A stretch of DNA of 64,000 bases from Takakia lepidozioides (Eukaryota > Streptophyta > Takakiopsida > Takakiales > Takakiaceae), in the NCBI GenBank assembly GCA_030704615.1, contig CM060731.1:60120756-60184755 (forward strand), written 5' to 3'. Position 1 is the stretch's first letter, and the number at the start of each line of letters is the position of its first letter. Below are positions 22,799-35,196 of this stretch, in pieces. The translations under genes were made by a program, and so were the position numbers. Under the pieces are notes generated by a model that was given only the letters and a program-made list of their open reading frames with translations, made no database searches and had not been told where the DNA came from.

Positions 22799-23661
22799 GA
22801 TCAGCCGGATGTGGTACCTAGGGACGTTCGAGATGAGATACCATCATTTATGCTTCGATAGGGATAAAAAACAAAGGTGTACTAATATATGTATATAATT
22901 CCGTAATATATTTATTTCGATTTTAATTCAATGAAATTATAATTATATAACAAATTTAGCACATTCAATTCATTGTAAAAAAGAAAATACATAAAAACTT
23001 CATGAAAATTGTACTTTCTTGAATGTGTAATCAAACTGAATTTTTGAAAAATACACTCTAAGGAAATAATTAAGCTATCCATCCACTGGTGACCCATCAA
23101 AGCACACAACGGATCTACCCGATCTATCCTCCAATCCTAGATTTTAGTTTATCATGGATCCAAGCTGACGTATTGGCCATTGTAGCCATTCATGGGGTGG
23201 TTTTAGGGACTCCTCGCCTTTCTCTCTCTCCCACCATGGATTGGATTCTCAGATCTGAAACGCATGAGGCTGGAAGGATCAATCGACCAATCCACCCCCT
23301 TTAACACCTCACATAGTCTTCACTCAACCTCTTTGAGGTTTCTTGCAAAAAGACAACAGTTCTCCTAGCTTAGGTTAGAGCTCTTGCTTCAATGGGAATG
23401 AATACCAGCCCCTCTCCAGCTGAGACAATTAGTCAATACCAAAATAGATCAATAATTCACTTCATTTATATCACACTACATGAATATAGTACATATCATA
23501 CATATGTATTTCAATATGATGCCGCTCCCATTTATTTCTCAAATCACAATGACGAACACAATGAATTTATTTTGTGTTAGTCTTTCTGATTTTGTTGTAG
23601 TGTCTTGGATTTTGAAAGTCAATACGATTGTGATATTTCTTTTGGATTCCCATTTCGTTGT
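22799..23661. other. AT-rich intergenic DNA
   Basis: Nothing recognised. Very AT-rich between 22,870 and 23,070, with no frame over 75 codons on either strand. It forms the left flank of the piggyBac insertion. Confidence 0.4.
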
Positions 23662-24026
23662 TTAACCCTTCAAGGACGAGGCGACCCGTAATCGGGTCAG
23701 GTCGAAATTTCGATTGGATGATAAATGCGCAGATCATGTCGGATGAAACTGATTCCTGAACGAAAAGTGTAGCCCATAAATATTTACAGCCCCCTGTGTT
23801 GATCGCACCCTAAAAAATCTAATCCCCCGCCATCAGGATTTTTTGGAATCTGGAGGGGTACCCAAAATCATGTGGTTTTGGGCCCACCAGCAGGTTGACT
23901 GGCAGACACGTGGCAGGCAGGATTTGGGGGGGGTTGGGCGTTTGCCGACAGCGGGTGACAGCGGGGGGCTCCATGTCCGCCCGTGCGGACAGCGGCGGAC
24001 CCCGGCACGCGCGAAACGCCAGGCAC

Positions 24027-24185
24027 GTGGCCCAATCAGGTGGCAGGTGGTGGGCCGGGAGATTCTCACCCGTGTAGGGTTTAGGTGCGTGGCCCAATCA
24101 GGTGGCAGGTGGTGGGGCGGGAGATTCTCACCCGTGTAGGGTTTAGGTGCGTGGCCCAATCAGGTGGCAGGTGGCGGGGGCGGGA
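24027..24185. repeat. 62-bp tandem repeat in the piggyBac leader
   Basis: About 2.5 copies starting GTGGCCCAATCAGG at 24,027, 24,089 and 24,151, exactly 62 bp apart, containing GGGAGATTCTCACCCGTGTA. It lies between the left inverted repeat and the transposase and may hold subterminal binding sites. Confidence 0.85.
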
Positions 24186-24618
24186 GCTTCTCTCTCGCTC
24201 TCTGCGTTTTGCATATGGCGTGTCCTGAGTGCTACGATTGTCTCCTCGTAATCGAGCTTTTGCTTCGTTCTTTCTTGGTTTTTGCTTCGCTTTGGCTTTG
24301 CTGTGTCGATCTTCTTTTGCCTATGATTGCTTGGTTTCATTTTTTTGGGAGCTCATGTGCCGCTGTTGAGGAGCAGGGGGTGGCTGCGCGTCTATTCTGT
24401 TTGCTTGGATCGTCCTCGACTTTGCCTTTACAGCGGTTCCTTCTCTTTACACCTGCTCATTACCTTCTGTTGGGGCGCATGCGTAGCGACGGCGCTTCAC
24501 AAGTATTGCGCAGCCATCTAACCACTTATGCATTTGCATTTGCTTGATATTGTCTGCCCGCTTTGCTTGATTCTATCTGTGCATTGAATGTTTGTGGTTT
24601 GTGGGTGGCAGGGATTCT

Positions 24619-26817
24619 ATGGCGCCTAAACGCAAGGGATCTGAGCTGCTTGAGCCCCCACCTCCCCCACCCGAGCATGCAGCTGCGGCAGAGGTTATAA
24701 GGGTGTGGGCGCAGGAAGAGCAGCATTGCACTGCAAAGCAATGCAAGGTAATTCTAGGTTATCTTTGTCCTGAGTTTCTGACCTCTTTGCCTCCACTTGG
24801 AGATAGAGAAGAGAGGAAGGAGAGAAAGAGGGGTTCAGTGAGGCTGTCAATTCCGTTTTGAGAGAGGATGTCTGGCCTGATGCCGACAGTCAGGGATTTC
24901 AAGCAGCGAGCTCGTGCCAAACGGCAGATTCCGGCAAGTGTGAGAATGGCTCCCAGGGGTGTGGTGAGGAGAAGGAATGAGGCACACCTGAGTGCTTGTG
25001 GGGGTGAGTCCAGTCACAATTTTGTTCCTACGTTGATTGTGCAAAGTCCTAAGTGTGCTTTGGGAATGTTGCATCCGAACACCATGCATGTCGTTGGAGT
25101 CGTTGGAGTCTCTGGTTCCTGTTCTGCTCCTGGCGGTGAACACCATGGCCCCCAATCTGAACTTGATGAATTTTTTTTTGATGATGATACTTACGTTGGG
25201 GATTATGCCGACAAGGCAGACTAGGACACTGACCTTTTGGAAAAGGAAGATGACGGTGACGAGGCACCAAACCTCGCTTTTGAGCAGCTGTTCTAGCCTA
25301 GCTCGTGGGAAAAGTGTGTTGAAAGTGAATTTGTTAGTGATAGGGAGGCATTCACTGGGCCTCAGCCAGGTCCCTGCCTCCCGGAGATGAAGGGTTCTAC
25401 TCCAATTTGGTTCTTCTTTTTGTTTGGAGACAAAGTGTGTTGGAGAAGGTATGCAGGGAGTCGAATGCATATGCATTAGAGCCTTTGGGTGAGAGCACAC
25501 GTGGTGGGTCTAGGTGGAAGCTTTTGACAGTGAGTGAGCTCCGAGCTTGGATTGGCATCTGCATTTTTATGGGGATAAAGAAGCTACCTAAAACCAGATG
25601 TTACCGGCAACACTCTGAGTCTTTTTTCTCATGCCCTATCATCCGCCAGGTCATGACCCGTGACATGTATGAAGCGATACTTCGTTGTTTGCATTTGGTG
25701 GACAATGCCATTTTGCACGATCGTGGGAGCCCTCGATTTGATAAGCTCGGCAAGATTAGGTGGGCTTGTGATGAGGTAGTTGATAGGTGCAAGAGCCTGT
25801 GGAATCTCAATAAGATGTTGACTATTGAGGAGGTGATGATCCGTTACAAGGGGAAATATTGTGCGATTAGGATGTATATGCCTAAGAAGCCATGCAAGTG
25901 GGGCATCAAGGTGTGGGCGTTGGCTAACTCGGAGACCAGCTATGTGTATGATTTTCAGGTATACTGTGGGAAAAATGCAGGGGGCCTTGATGGTGAGAGG
26001 CTGAAAAGTGGGAAGGTTGAAGGCTATGATGTGGTGTGTGGGCTTGCCAATGGACTCCATGGTTTGGGGCATGTAATTGTCACTGACAATTACTTCACTT
26101 CTGTTCAGCTTTTGTACGACTTGGCCAAGCTTGGTACCTGGGCCACTGGCACAGTTCGTGTGAACAGAAAAGGCCTCCCTCCCTCCTTGCTATCCAAGAA
26201 AAAATCCAAGACTGCCAAGCAACTGGTAAAAGATGCATGTTTCCAGGGAACTTGCGGTCGTGTTGTGGTGGGACAAAAATGGGGTATTCATGTTGTCATC
26301 TGCAGCTAGACCAGCATGTAGGCCTTCTTCTCCTGTTACTGTGAGACGCTTTGTGGGACAGCAGAGACTCTTGGTGCCATTTGTGTCTGCCCATGTGCAA
26401 TATCAAACCTATATGCGAGGGGTAGATGTTCAAGACCAGCTCCGGGGAGCATATACTTTGCAGCTGCGCACTAAGAAATGGTGGCATCGTCTCTTTTTCT
26501 TCCTGATGGACACAACCTTGGTGAATGCATACATCTTGTATTCAGCCCATGCCACAAAGATGGGTCGGAGGCCCATGACGCATTTGGAGTTCAATCTTGT
26601 TGTGGCATACACCTTGACAGCAGGTCAGTGCACTGACAACATGGACAGGAGGGGGGATGGCTCTTGCACCTTTGTGCATCAATGTCTTCACACACCACAA
26701 CGGCGGTTGTGTGTTGTATGTCATATCCGCACTCACCATTACTGCCATGGATGTGACGGCAGCCATATGTGCCTTGGTTCTTGCTGGAATCATGCACACC
26801 GCCACCCAATGAGGTGA
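24619..26817 (+). pseudogene. piggyBac transposase (PGBD-like), inactivated
   Basis: DDE-type transposase of the piggyBac family, recognisable along its length: MAPKRKGSELL at the start, an acidic middle, LRAWIGICIFMGIKKLP, MTRDMYEAILRCLHLVDN, LTIEEVMIRYKGKY, YMPKKPCKWGIKVWALA, VIVTDNYFTSVQLLYDL, TGTVRVNRKGLPP, YMRGVDVQDQL, TKKWWHRLFFFLMDT and a C-terminal Cys/His cluster (CVVCHIRTHHYCHGC). It is dead or nearly so: stop codons occur near 25,222 and 25,294, and the frame changes near 25,400 and 26,290. The first catalytic Asp of the DDD triad reads Glu (LTIEE where the family has IDE); the second (TDN) and third (GVD) are present. An intron cannot be excluded for the first gap near 24,745-24,870. 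Confidence 0.9.
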
Positions 26818-28126
26818 CTGCAGATTATGTGGATTCTCTTTGGGTTTGTTGTGTTGGTGGTCTGTTTGTGCATTGTGTTCAATGGGCTGTTGGTGGACTG
26901 GCAGGTGTGCTCTTGGCGGCTGTGGAATGCGTGTGTGGGTGTGTTGGGTGTGTGGCAGGGTGTTGGCGATTGAGGGTGGCATGGGATGTGTTTGGGGCTA
27001 CTGGCACTAGAAGCATTCGTGTCATTTACCACTGGGGTAACGACTCATTTTGAGTGGTAAAAGTCAAAAAACCGGGATCGACTGGAAGTTACAAAAGACT
27101 AGTTACAACAGACGTGGAAGTTGGGTCGGACATCCAATGATTGGAGTGGTAAAGGACGCAGCCGTGCGAACAACTGCTCAGCGATTATTGCGATTATTGT
27201 TGAAGAACCACGTGGCGTAACAAGGCGGGCCGCCCGTGTGTTTGACCTTTTGGGCTGACTTTGACTTTTCCCTCCGAATGAGTGGACTAACTCACCGGAG
27301 CGCGGTGACACATGGACGCGGACGCGGACGCCAACGTGGCGGCGCCACGGCGAGCAACACTGCTGCCATGTGGCCACGGGCCCGGGGCGCCACGTGGTAG
27401 TTGACCACATAACTTGCAGTGCTACATGCTTCAGTGGCAACTGCGACTGCGGAAGTCGGCGCAACCACTGTTTTACTACTTTAAATGAAGTGCTCAAAAT
27501 TACTTGAACAATCACTCATAGTGGTTGATGCTTTGAAGTTTTGGTGTTTGTAATGAGCCGACTAGTACATACGCATGTAATGCCATACAAGAGAACTAAT
27601 CATGTCATTGGAAATGCGAAAACAATGAAAGACATGCCATGAAACAAAACAAAATAAAAATGAAATGAAATGAAACAAATGGTACTTTATTACATCTGCG
27701 GAAAGCTCAAAGAGCTTACAATACAAAATGAAAAAACCAAAGTAAAAAAGCAGCCCAAAGCTACTACTGCTCTGGGGATTGCCTAAGGGTCAAGGCCTCA
27801 TGCAGGTAAGCTGCCAAGCAATTGTGATCCTCATAATGTAAGGCTTAGTGACAGATTGAGTCCCACGGAATAGACCATCTACCCATGCAGGTTTCTTGTA
27901 GCTATTGATTTACAGGGAATCATAGGTAATCTTGTGCTTGAAATCTGGCCCTCTCCAATGAATCTGGACCCTCACTCTCTTTGCTCCTTCAGCTACACAT
28001 GCCTCTGCACGAATCATGCATTCATCTTTGCCTCGCTGCTAGTAGCTGACAATGATAGCCTAGATTTATTCTAGGAAACATCCAACTCAGCTTTTCACAC
28101 TAGTTCTTATGCTGAATGCGTCTACT

Positions 28127-28854
28127 TGTCGCGGCCCTTTGCCTTGAGGGCAGGGGGTCGGGACACATGAGGGGCTGCCCCTGTGGTGGGGGCAGCGGCA
28201 GCGATAGGTATGGGGGGCTGAAGCACCCTTGAGTGCCCAAGGCACTCAAGGAGGTGGAGGCGCTCACTAGGTGGAGCCCCGCACACCGGGTTGCGGTGGG
28301 GGTGGCTCCACAAAGGGTGGTGGTAGCTTAGCGGGACTTAGTGGGGGTGGCATAGGACTCACCATGTGGGCGGAGACCTCGTGGTGGGAGTCGTGGGGAG
28401 TCTTGGGACTCATCACGGTCCATAGGGGCCGTGGTGAGTGGGCCAAGACTCACCGCGACTCATCACCGGGAGTCGAGGGTTTTCGTGGTGGTTCGCCATA
28501 AAATGGCATGGCTGGTTGTGAAACCCCCGCGGACAGCTACAGAAGTATATATAAGGGGAGTAGTGACCCCGAGAACGGTGCAAGCCCGTTGGTGACCAAA
28601 AACTAGTGAGTAAGCGAGCGAGCCGGAAAGCGACCAAAGAATGGGGAACTGTTCCGGACTGCCACCTACCAAAGGGAATTCCACTAGGCCCAAATAGGTG
28701 GAGGGTTTAGTGGGAGAGCGAAGGGGGACCGTTATGTCCCGGTGAGCAGCCGAAGCTCCAAGTTGGCCCGGCGGCCAGGTTGGGAGTCAGGCGCGCGCAT
28801 CAAAGCGAGTAACTATGACTTGAAGGGGAGATTACCGAGGTGAGGTGCGCGACA
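28127..28854 (+). mobile_element. Solo LTR
   Basis: Begins TGTCGCG and ends CGCGACA, the TG..CA ends of an LTR. It is flanked by a perfect 5-bp target duplication CTACT (28,122-28,126 and 28,855-28,859). Length 728 bp. It has a TATA box (GTATATATAAGG, about 28,545) at a typical promoter position and GC-rich content unlike its surroundings. No internal retrotransposon sequence adjoins it, so the element was probably reduced by LTR-LTR recombination. It splits one copy of the PPR-linked segment. Confidence 0.85.
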
Positions 28855-30421
28855 CTACTAATCTATGAAATATAACAGACATTCACATTTTTGCCTTGGT
28901 TGTCCCATCATTGACTGGGGCAGAATAGTATTCATTCCACAACTCATCCTCATCTCTATTACTTGTTTTTTGATACTTTCATGTTGTCACATTGGCAGTA
29001 TCATGTCAAAGTCACTCCAAACTAGATTCACTCAACCAGATAACTTGCAGAATTCAACATGGAAATTTAGGGCCGATTCTGATTAGAGGGAAAAACAAGG
29101 TGAAATGTGTTGAATAAGATGCATTCATTAGCAGTGTCTGATTTTATAAATTGTGCCGCTGCTGCCAGTTGACCATCTACCCATGCAGGTTTGTTGTAGC
29201 TATAGAGTCAATCTGGAGCTTGAAGCCCGATGAATCTGCACCCACACTCTACCCCTGCTCCTTCAACTATCTATGCCTCAGCACAAATCATGCGTATATC
29301 ATTGTCTTGCTACTAACAGCTGATGATGACAGCCTAGATTTGTTCTTACACCCCAACCCTATTTGGAAAAACAGGCTGAAATGTGTTGAGGAAGGTGCCT
29401 TCATTAGCAGCACCTCATTCTATCAATTGTGTTGCCGCTACTGTTTCCACTTGCAACAATTGACCATCTACTCCAGCTGATTTCTTTTAGCTATTGATCC
29501 CTCAGCCTGAACCTGAACATGAATCTGGACCTCTATCCCTGGTCCCTCAGCTATCTCTGCCCGTGTACAGGTCATGAATACATCGCTCGGTCTTGCTGCT
29601 AGCAGCTGACAGTGACGGCATGAAGAAAACACCCCAACCTAGGACTTAACAGTAGTTCCAATTCTGAATTTCTCTCTGTAGTCGAACAAGCACTCACCTT
29701 TTTGTCTCCATTGTCCCCCCACTGACTGGGGTCGGAAAGTGTTCATCCCAAAGCTTCTCTTCATCTTGTTATCTGTTTTTGGGTACTTTTCTGCTGCCAC
29801 ATCAGCAATAACTGGTCAAAGTCACTCCAAACCACCCCACATCCACCCAACGAGCTAACTTAAAGCAATATGCAAATTCAGGGCTGGGTCTGATGAGAAG
29901 GCAAAATAGGCTGAAAAAGGTCGAAGAAGAAGGTGCCCTCACCACATTGTCCTCGACCTTGTGTCATGACCCTTGGAGGATTTGACTGACCATGCACCCA
30001 AGAGGACCTCTTGTGTGTGCGAGGTGTGTGCTGCTTCCACAGGGGATTGTAGGCGATCTGGAGCTTGAAATCCGGCCCTCTTGGATGAATCTGGACCCAC
30101 ACTGCTCCCTGCTCCTTCAGCTATCCATGCCTCTGCACAAATCATGCATACATCCTTGCCTTGATGCTAGCAGCTGACAATAACACTCTAGAATTGTTCC
30201 AGCAAACACCCCAACCATATTTATCACACTAGTTCTTATGCTGATTTGCGTCTGCTAACTAGTTACCAACGAGCTAACTTGTAGAATTCAACATGAAAAT
30301 TTAGGGACGACTCTGATAGCAGGCGAAAACAGGGTGAAATATGTTGAAGAATGTACCTTCATTAGCAGTGGGCCTTGTTCTATCAATTGTGCTGCTGCCA
30401 TTGTTGTTTCCAGTTGACCAT

Positions 30422-31204
30422 CTACCATTGTGCTATTGAAGAAGGTGCCCCCCCTTCCCCCATCATTTGATCATAGGTCTCCAAAGCCTCCATACCATGT
30501 CCCTGCTGTGCATACCCTGCAAGCATCGCGTTCCATGACACCACATTTGGTTCAGCCATAGTGTTGAAAACTCCATTTGCATCCTGAATGCACCCACATT
30601 TGGCATAGACGTCCACCAGAGGAGTGTTCAGGATGACATCTGGTACAATTCCAGCTTTGACGATGTCACCATGGACCTCTTTCCCCTTTTCCAGAGGTCC
30701 CAGGCTTGCACACGCATTACAAACATGCGGAAGCGTGATGTAGTTGGGCTTCACCCCTTTGCGCAACATTTGCTCATAGGTCGCCAAAGCATTCCTACCA
30801 CACCCATGTTTGGTAAATCCTGCCAACATTATATTCCACATGATCAAAGATCGTTGAGGCATTCTGTAGAAATCTTGGCGAGCATCCATGATGCTCCCGC
30901 ACTTAACATACATGTTGACAAGGGTGTTGAGTAGAAAAAACATTTGGCATGAATCCACTTTGGATAATGTGAGTGTGCACCTGATTCCAGCTTCTAGACC
31001 TAGAACCTTCGTCAGTCTGCCTGCCTCACAAAGCATCTTCACATGCCCCGTAGAAAAGGCATTGTGGACTCCCTCTCTTGATCCTCTTTCAAAAGTTGCG
31101 GTCATGGTTGAGGACGTGCCTGATTTTATCAACTGTGCCGCTGCAGCTATTGCCTTTAGTTGACCATCTACCCATTTAGGTTTCTTGTAGCTATTGATCC
31201 ACAT
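30422..31204 (-). pseudogene. PPR protein fragment, PLS type (best-preserved minus-strand piece)
   Basis: A 260-codon open frame on the minus strand. After a low-similarity leader it encodes LNTLVNMYVKCGSIMDA, SLIMWNIMLAGFTKHGCG, GVKPNYITLPHVCNACA, KGKEVHGDIVKAGIVPDVIL, LVDVYAKCGCIQDA and VVSWNAMLAGYAQQGHG: alternating P, L and S motifs, as in organelle RNA-binding PPR proteins. It is much shorter than a functional PLS protein (usually over 400 aa), lacks E/DYW motifs and a convincing targeting peptide, and lies inside the CACTA element. A fragment is the best reading. Confidence 0.75.
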
Positions 31205-31670
31205 GAATCACAGGTAATCTGGAGCTTGAAGTCCGACCCTCTTGGATGAATTTGGACCCACACTCTATCCCTTCTCCTTCAGCTATCCATGCCTCTGCAC
31301 AAATCATGCATTCATCTTTGCCCTTGCTGCTAGCAGTTGACAATGACAACCTAGGAAACACCCAATCACACTAGTTCCTATGCTGAATTGCGTCTGCTAC
31401 TCTCTATCATCTAATAGGCATTCAACTTTTTGCCTCGGTTGTTCCACCATTCACTGGGGTCAACAAAGTATTCATTCCACACCTTCTCCTCATCTCTGTT
31501 ATCTGTTTTGGATACTTTCATGCTGCCACATCGGCAGTTACTTGTCATAGTCATTCCAAACCACCACAGATCCACCCAACGAGCTAACTTACAAAATTCA
31601 ATATGCATTTCATGGCCAAGTCTGATGAGAGGGCAAAACAGGCTGAAATAGGTCGAAGAAGGAGGTGCCC

Positions 31671-32496
31671 TCACCACATTCTCCAAGGCCTCCATACCAC
31701 GCCCCTATTGTGCACACCCTGCAAGCATCGTTCCACGTGATGAAAGATCATTGAGGCATTCTGTTGAACACTTGGTGAGCATCCATGATGCTCCCGCACA
31801 TAACATACATGTTGAGTAGAAAAATATTTAGCGTGCACTTTGGATAATGTGAGTGTGCACTTGCTTTCTAGCTTCACTTGGCCTTTCATCTTGATGCACT
31901 TATGCAAGAGACAGACATACGTATCTGAATCTGCTGAAATGCCTCCTTGGTTTAAAGTCAGTAGAGTCTCTTTCAGTCTGCCTGCCTCACAAAGCATCTT
32001 CACATGCACATAAGTGCCAGAAGAGGCATTGTGGACTCCCTCTCTTGATCCTCTTCCAGAAGTTGTGGTCATGGTTGAGGTGCCTGACTTTATCAACTGT
32101 GCCGCTGCAGCTATTGCCTTTGGCGATGCAACCATGCACTTCTTTGCATCTGGTAATCTGACAGTCATTCACCTTGGGTACAATTCCAGCTTTGAAGATG
32201 TCGCCATGTGGACCTCTTTCCCCTTTTCCAAAGCTGCTAGGGCAGTGTTCAGATTGACATTTGGTACAATTCCAACTTTGATGATATCCCCATGCACCTC
32301 TTTGCCCTTCTCCAGGCCCGCTGCTAGGCTTGCACAAGCATTGCAAATGCACACAAACATGATATGTTTCCATTGCTCATAGGTCTCCAAAGCCTCCATT
32401 CCACATCCCTGCTGTGCATACCCTGCAAGCACATCATATCGCACTCCACGATGCCACATGTCGTTCAGCCATAGTGTCGAACACTCTCTTTGCATC
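31671..32496 (-). pseudogene. PPR fragments, frameshifted
   Basis: Minus-strand pieces of the same PPR family in changing frames: ISADSDTYVCLLHKCIKMKG (PPR leader) near 31,900, with pieces of MYAKCG-like, VSWSAMLAGYAQQG-like and GKEVHGDI motifs to 32,496. Frames change every 100-200 bp, so no protein of length can be made. Confidence 0.65.
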
Positions 32497-33990
32497 CTAG
32501 ATGCACCCACACTTTGCAAACATGTTCACCACGGTATTGTTCATAATGTCATATGGTACAATTCCAGCTCTGAAGATGTCGCCATGCACATCTTTCCCCA
32601 TTTCCAAAGTTGCCAGGGCAGTGTTTAGATTGACATTTGGCACGGTTCCAGCTTTGATGATGTCCCCATGTACCTCTTGCCCTTCTCCAGGACTGCCAGG
32701 CTTGCACGCACATTGCAAATGCACACAAACATGATGTGCTTCCCCCATCATTTGCTCATAGCTCTCCAAAGCCTCCATCCCACGTCCCTGCCGTGCATAC
32801 CATGCAAGCATCGCACTCCACGACACCACATCTCGGTCAGCCATAGTGTCGAACACTCCCTTTGCATCCTAGATGCACCCACATTTTGCAAACATGTTCA
32901 CCACGGTATTGTTCATAATGTCATCTGGTACAATTCTAGCTCTGAAGATGTCGCCATGCACATCTTTCCCCATTTCCAAAGCTGCCAGGGCAGTGCTTAG
33001 ATTGACATTTGGCACAATTCCAGCTTTGATGATATCCCCATGCACCTCTTGCCCTTCTCCAGGGCTGCCAGGCTTGCACGCACATTGCAAATGCACACAA
33101 ACATGATGTGCTTCCCCCATCATTTGCTCATAGCTCTCCAAAGCCTCCATCCCACGTCCCTGCCATGCATACCATGCAAGCATCACACTCCACAACACCA
33201 CATCTCGTTCAGCCATAGTGTCGAACACTCCCTTTGCATCCTAGATGCACCCACATTTTACAAACATGTTCACCAAGGTTTTGTTCAGAATGACATTTGG
33301 TACAATTCCAACTCTGAAGATGTCGCCATGGACCTCTTTCCCCTTTTCCAAAGCTGCCAGGGCAGTGTTCAGATTGACATTTGGCACAATTCCAGCTTTG
33401 ATGATATCCCATGCACCTCTTGCCCTTCTCCAGGCAGGCTGCCAGGCTTGCACGCACATTGCAAATGCACACAAACATGATGTGCTCCCCCATCATTTGC
33501 TCATAGCTCTCCAAAGCCTCCACCCACGTACCTGTCGTGCATACCCTACAAGCATCGCACTCCACGACACCACATCTTGTTCAGCCATAGTGTCGAACAC
33601 TCCCTTTGCATCCTAGATGCACCCACATTTTACAAACATGTTCACCAGGGTATTGTTCAGAATGACATCTTGTACAATTCCAACTCTGAAGATGTCGCCA
33701 TGGACCTCTTTCCCCTTTTCCAGTGTTCAGATTGACATTTTGGCCACAATTCCAGCTTTTGATGATATCCCCATGCACCTCTTGCCCTTCTCCAGGGTTG
33801 CCAGGCTTGCACAAGCATTGCAAATGCACACAATACATGATGTGCTTCCCCCATCCTTTGCTCCATAGGTCTCCAAGCCTCCATCCCACGTCCCTGCCGT
33901 GCATACCATGCAGCATCGCACTCCACGACACCACATCTCGTTCAGCCATAGTGTCGAACGCTCCCTTTGCATCCTAGATCCTAGATCCCT
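32497..33990 (-). repeat. Four 372-bp tandem units of a PPR pseudogene
   Basis: The junction word GCATCCTAGATGCACCC recurs at about 32,493, 32,865, 33,237 and 33,609, giving a period of 372 bp (124 codons). Each unit encodes on the minus strand FDTMAERDVVSWSAML, GMEALESYEQMMGE, then KGKEVHGDII-like and AGIVPNVNLNTALA, and ends NMF(A/V)KCGCI followed by TAG. The stop stands where related copies have CAG (Q), GAG (E) or AAA (K) before DAK. All units share it, so duplication followed inactivation. Later units carry extra small indels. Confidence 0.85.
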
Positions 33991-35196
33991 TTGCACCCAC
34001 ATTTTGGCAAAACATGTTCACCAAGGCAGGGTATGGTTCAGAATGGACATTTGGTACAAATTCCAGCTTTGATGATACACATGCCACCTCTTTGCCCTCG
34101 TTCCAGGCTCGATGCACCCACATTTCGCATACATGTCCACCAGGGGTATGGTTCAGACGACATTTGGTACAATTTCCGCTCTGAAGATGTCGCCATGGAC
34201 CTCTTTCCCCTTTTTTCAGACTGCCCAGGGCAGTGTTCAAAAATGACATTTGGAAACAATTCCAGCTTTGATGATATCCCCATACACCTCTTTGCCCTTG
34301 TCCAGGGCTGCCAGGCTGCACAAGCATTGCAAATGCACACAAAGTGGCCGGGGTTCACCCCCTCCTCACCAATTCATTGGATCATAGGTCTCCCAAAGCC
34401 TCCATCCCAAACATCGCACTCCACAAAACCAACATCTCATTCAGCCATAGTGTCGAAAAAACTCCCTTTGCATCCTCAATGCATCCACATTTGGCATACA
34501 TGGTCCAGGTCAGGGCAATGTTCAGAATGACATCGGGGCAAAAATTCAGCTTTGACCGATGCACCATGGAACCTCGTTCCCCGTTTCCAGGCTTGCACAC
34601 GATTTGGCAACCCAGACAAACAAACGCATACAAACGCAATTTGGGTTGGGCTTCACCCCTTCGCGCATCATTGCTAAAGGTTTCCTCAAAGCATTCGTTA
34701 CCACGCCCATGCTTGGTAATGCTTGCCAACATTAGAGGCCACGGGGAGCAAAGACGCATGGGGGGATCAGAAGTATTTATTATTTTATTCGCGTTGAAGC
34801 CGTTGCTATGTTCTGCATGGTTTGAACACTTGGTGATCATCCATGATGCTCTCCTTAACATACATGTTGACAAGGTTGTTGAGTAGTGAAAAATGTTTGG
34901 CATGAATCCACTTTGGACACATGTGAGTGTGCACCTGCTTTCCAATTGTAGGCCTTTCATCTTGATGCACTTATGCAAAGTACGTATCTACATATGTTGA
35001 AAAGGCCTCTTTGGTTTAAAATCTGTAGAGTCTCTTTTAGTCTGCCTGCCTCATAAAGCATCTTCAAATGCCATAAGTGCCAAAAGAGGCATTGTGGACA
35101 ACTTCTCTTGATCCTCTTCCAGAAGCTGTGGTCATGGTTGAGGTGGCTGATTTTATCAACCGTGCCGCTACAGCTGTGTCGCTTCCAGCTAACCAT
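33991..35196 (-). pseudogene. PPR fragments, heavily decayed
   Basis: Minus-strand PPR-like pieces in several frames (ASLAAL, GKEVHGDI, GIVP and CGCIEDAKGVF-type motifs), richer in small insertions than the 372-bp units. About 34,900-35,190 repeats the leader segment seen at 31,900-32,150. Nothing here could give a working protein. Confidence 0.6.

Larger units (their letters stand above)
27875..31400. repeat. Recurrent PPR-linked segment inside the CACTA element
   Basis: A ~200-250-bp segment with GACCATCTACCCATGCAGG, TTCTTGTAGCTATTGAT, GCTCCTTCAGCTAT, CTCTGCACAAATCATGCAT and GCTAGCAGCTGACAATGA recurs at about 27,875-28,121, 29,160-29,345, 29,465-29,615, 29,990-30,250, 31,160-31,400 and again at 35,195-35,360. 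A linked segment (TTTTTGCCT..GGTTGT..CCA) recurs at 28,885, 29,698 and 31,420. Where complete, these flank the beginnings of the minus-strand PPR pieces, so they look like upstream DNA of a PPR gene copied together with it. Confidence 0.75.

Noticed and set aside
24164-24547. Separate hydrophobic protein before the transposase
   Set aside because: The frame lies in piggyBac leader DNA, overlaps the 62-bp repeat and has no known domain; more likely non-coding or an intron.
32500-33990. CRISPR-like array from the regular 372-bp spacing
   Set aside because: Units are long, adjacent and encode PPR motifs; there are no short repeats with unique spacers, and the DNA is eukaryotic.
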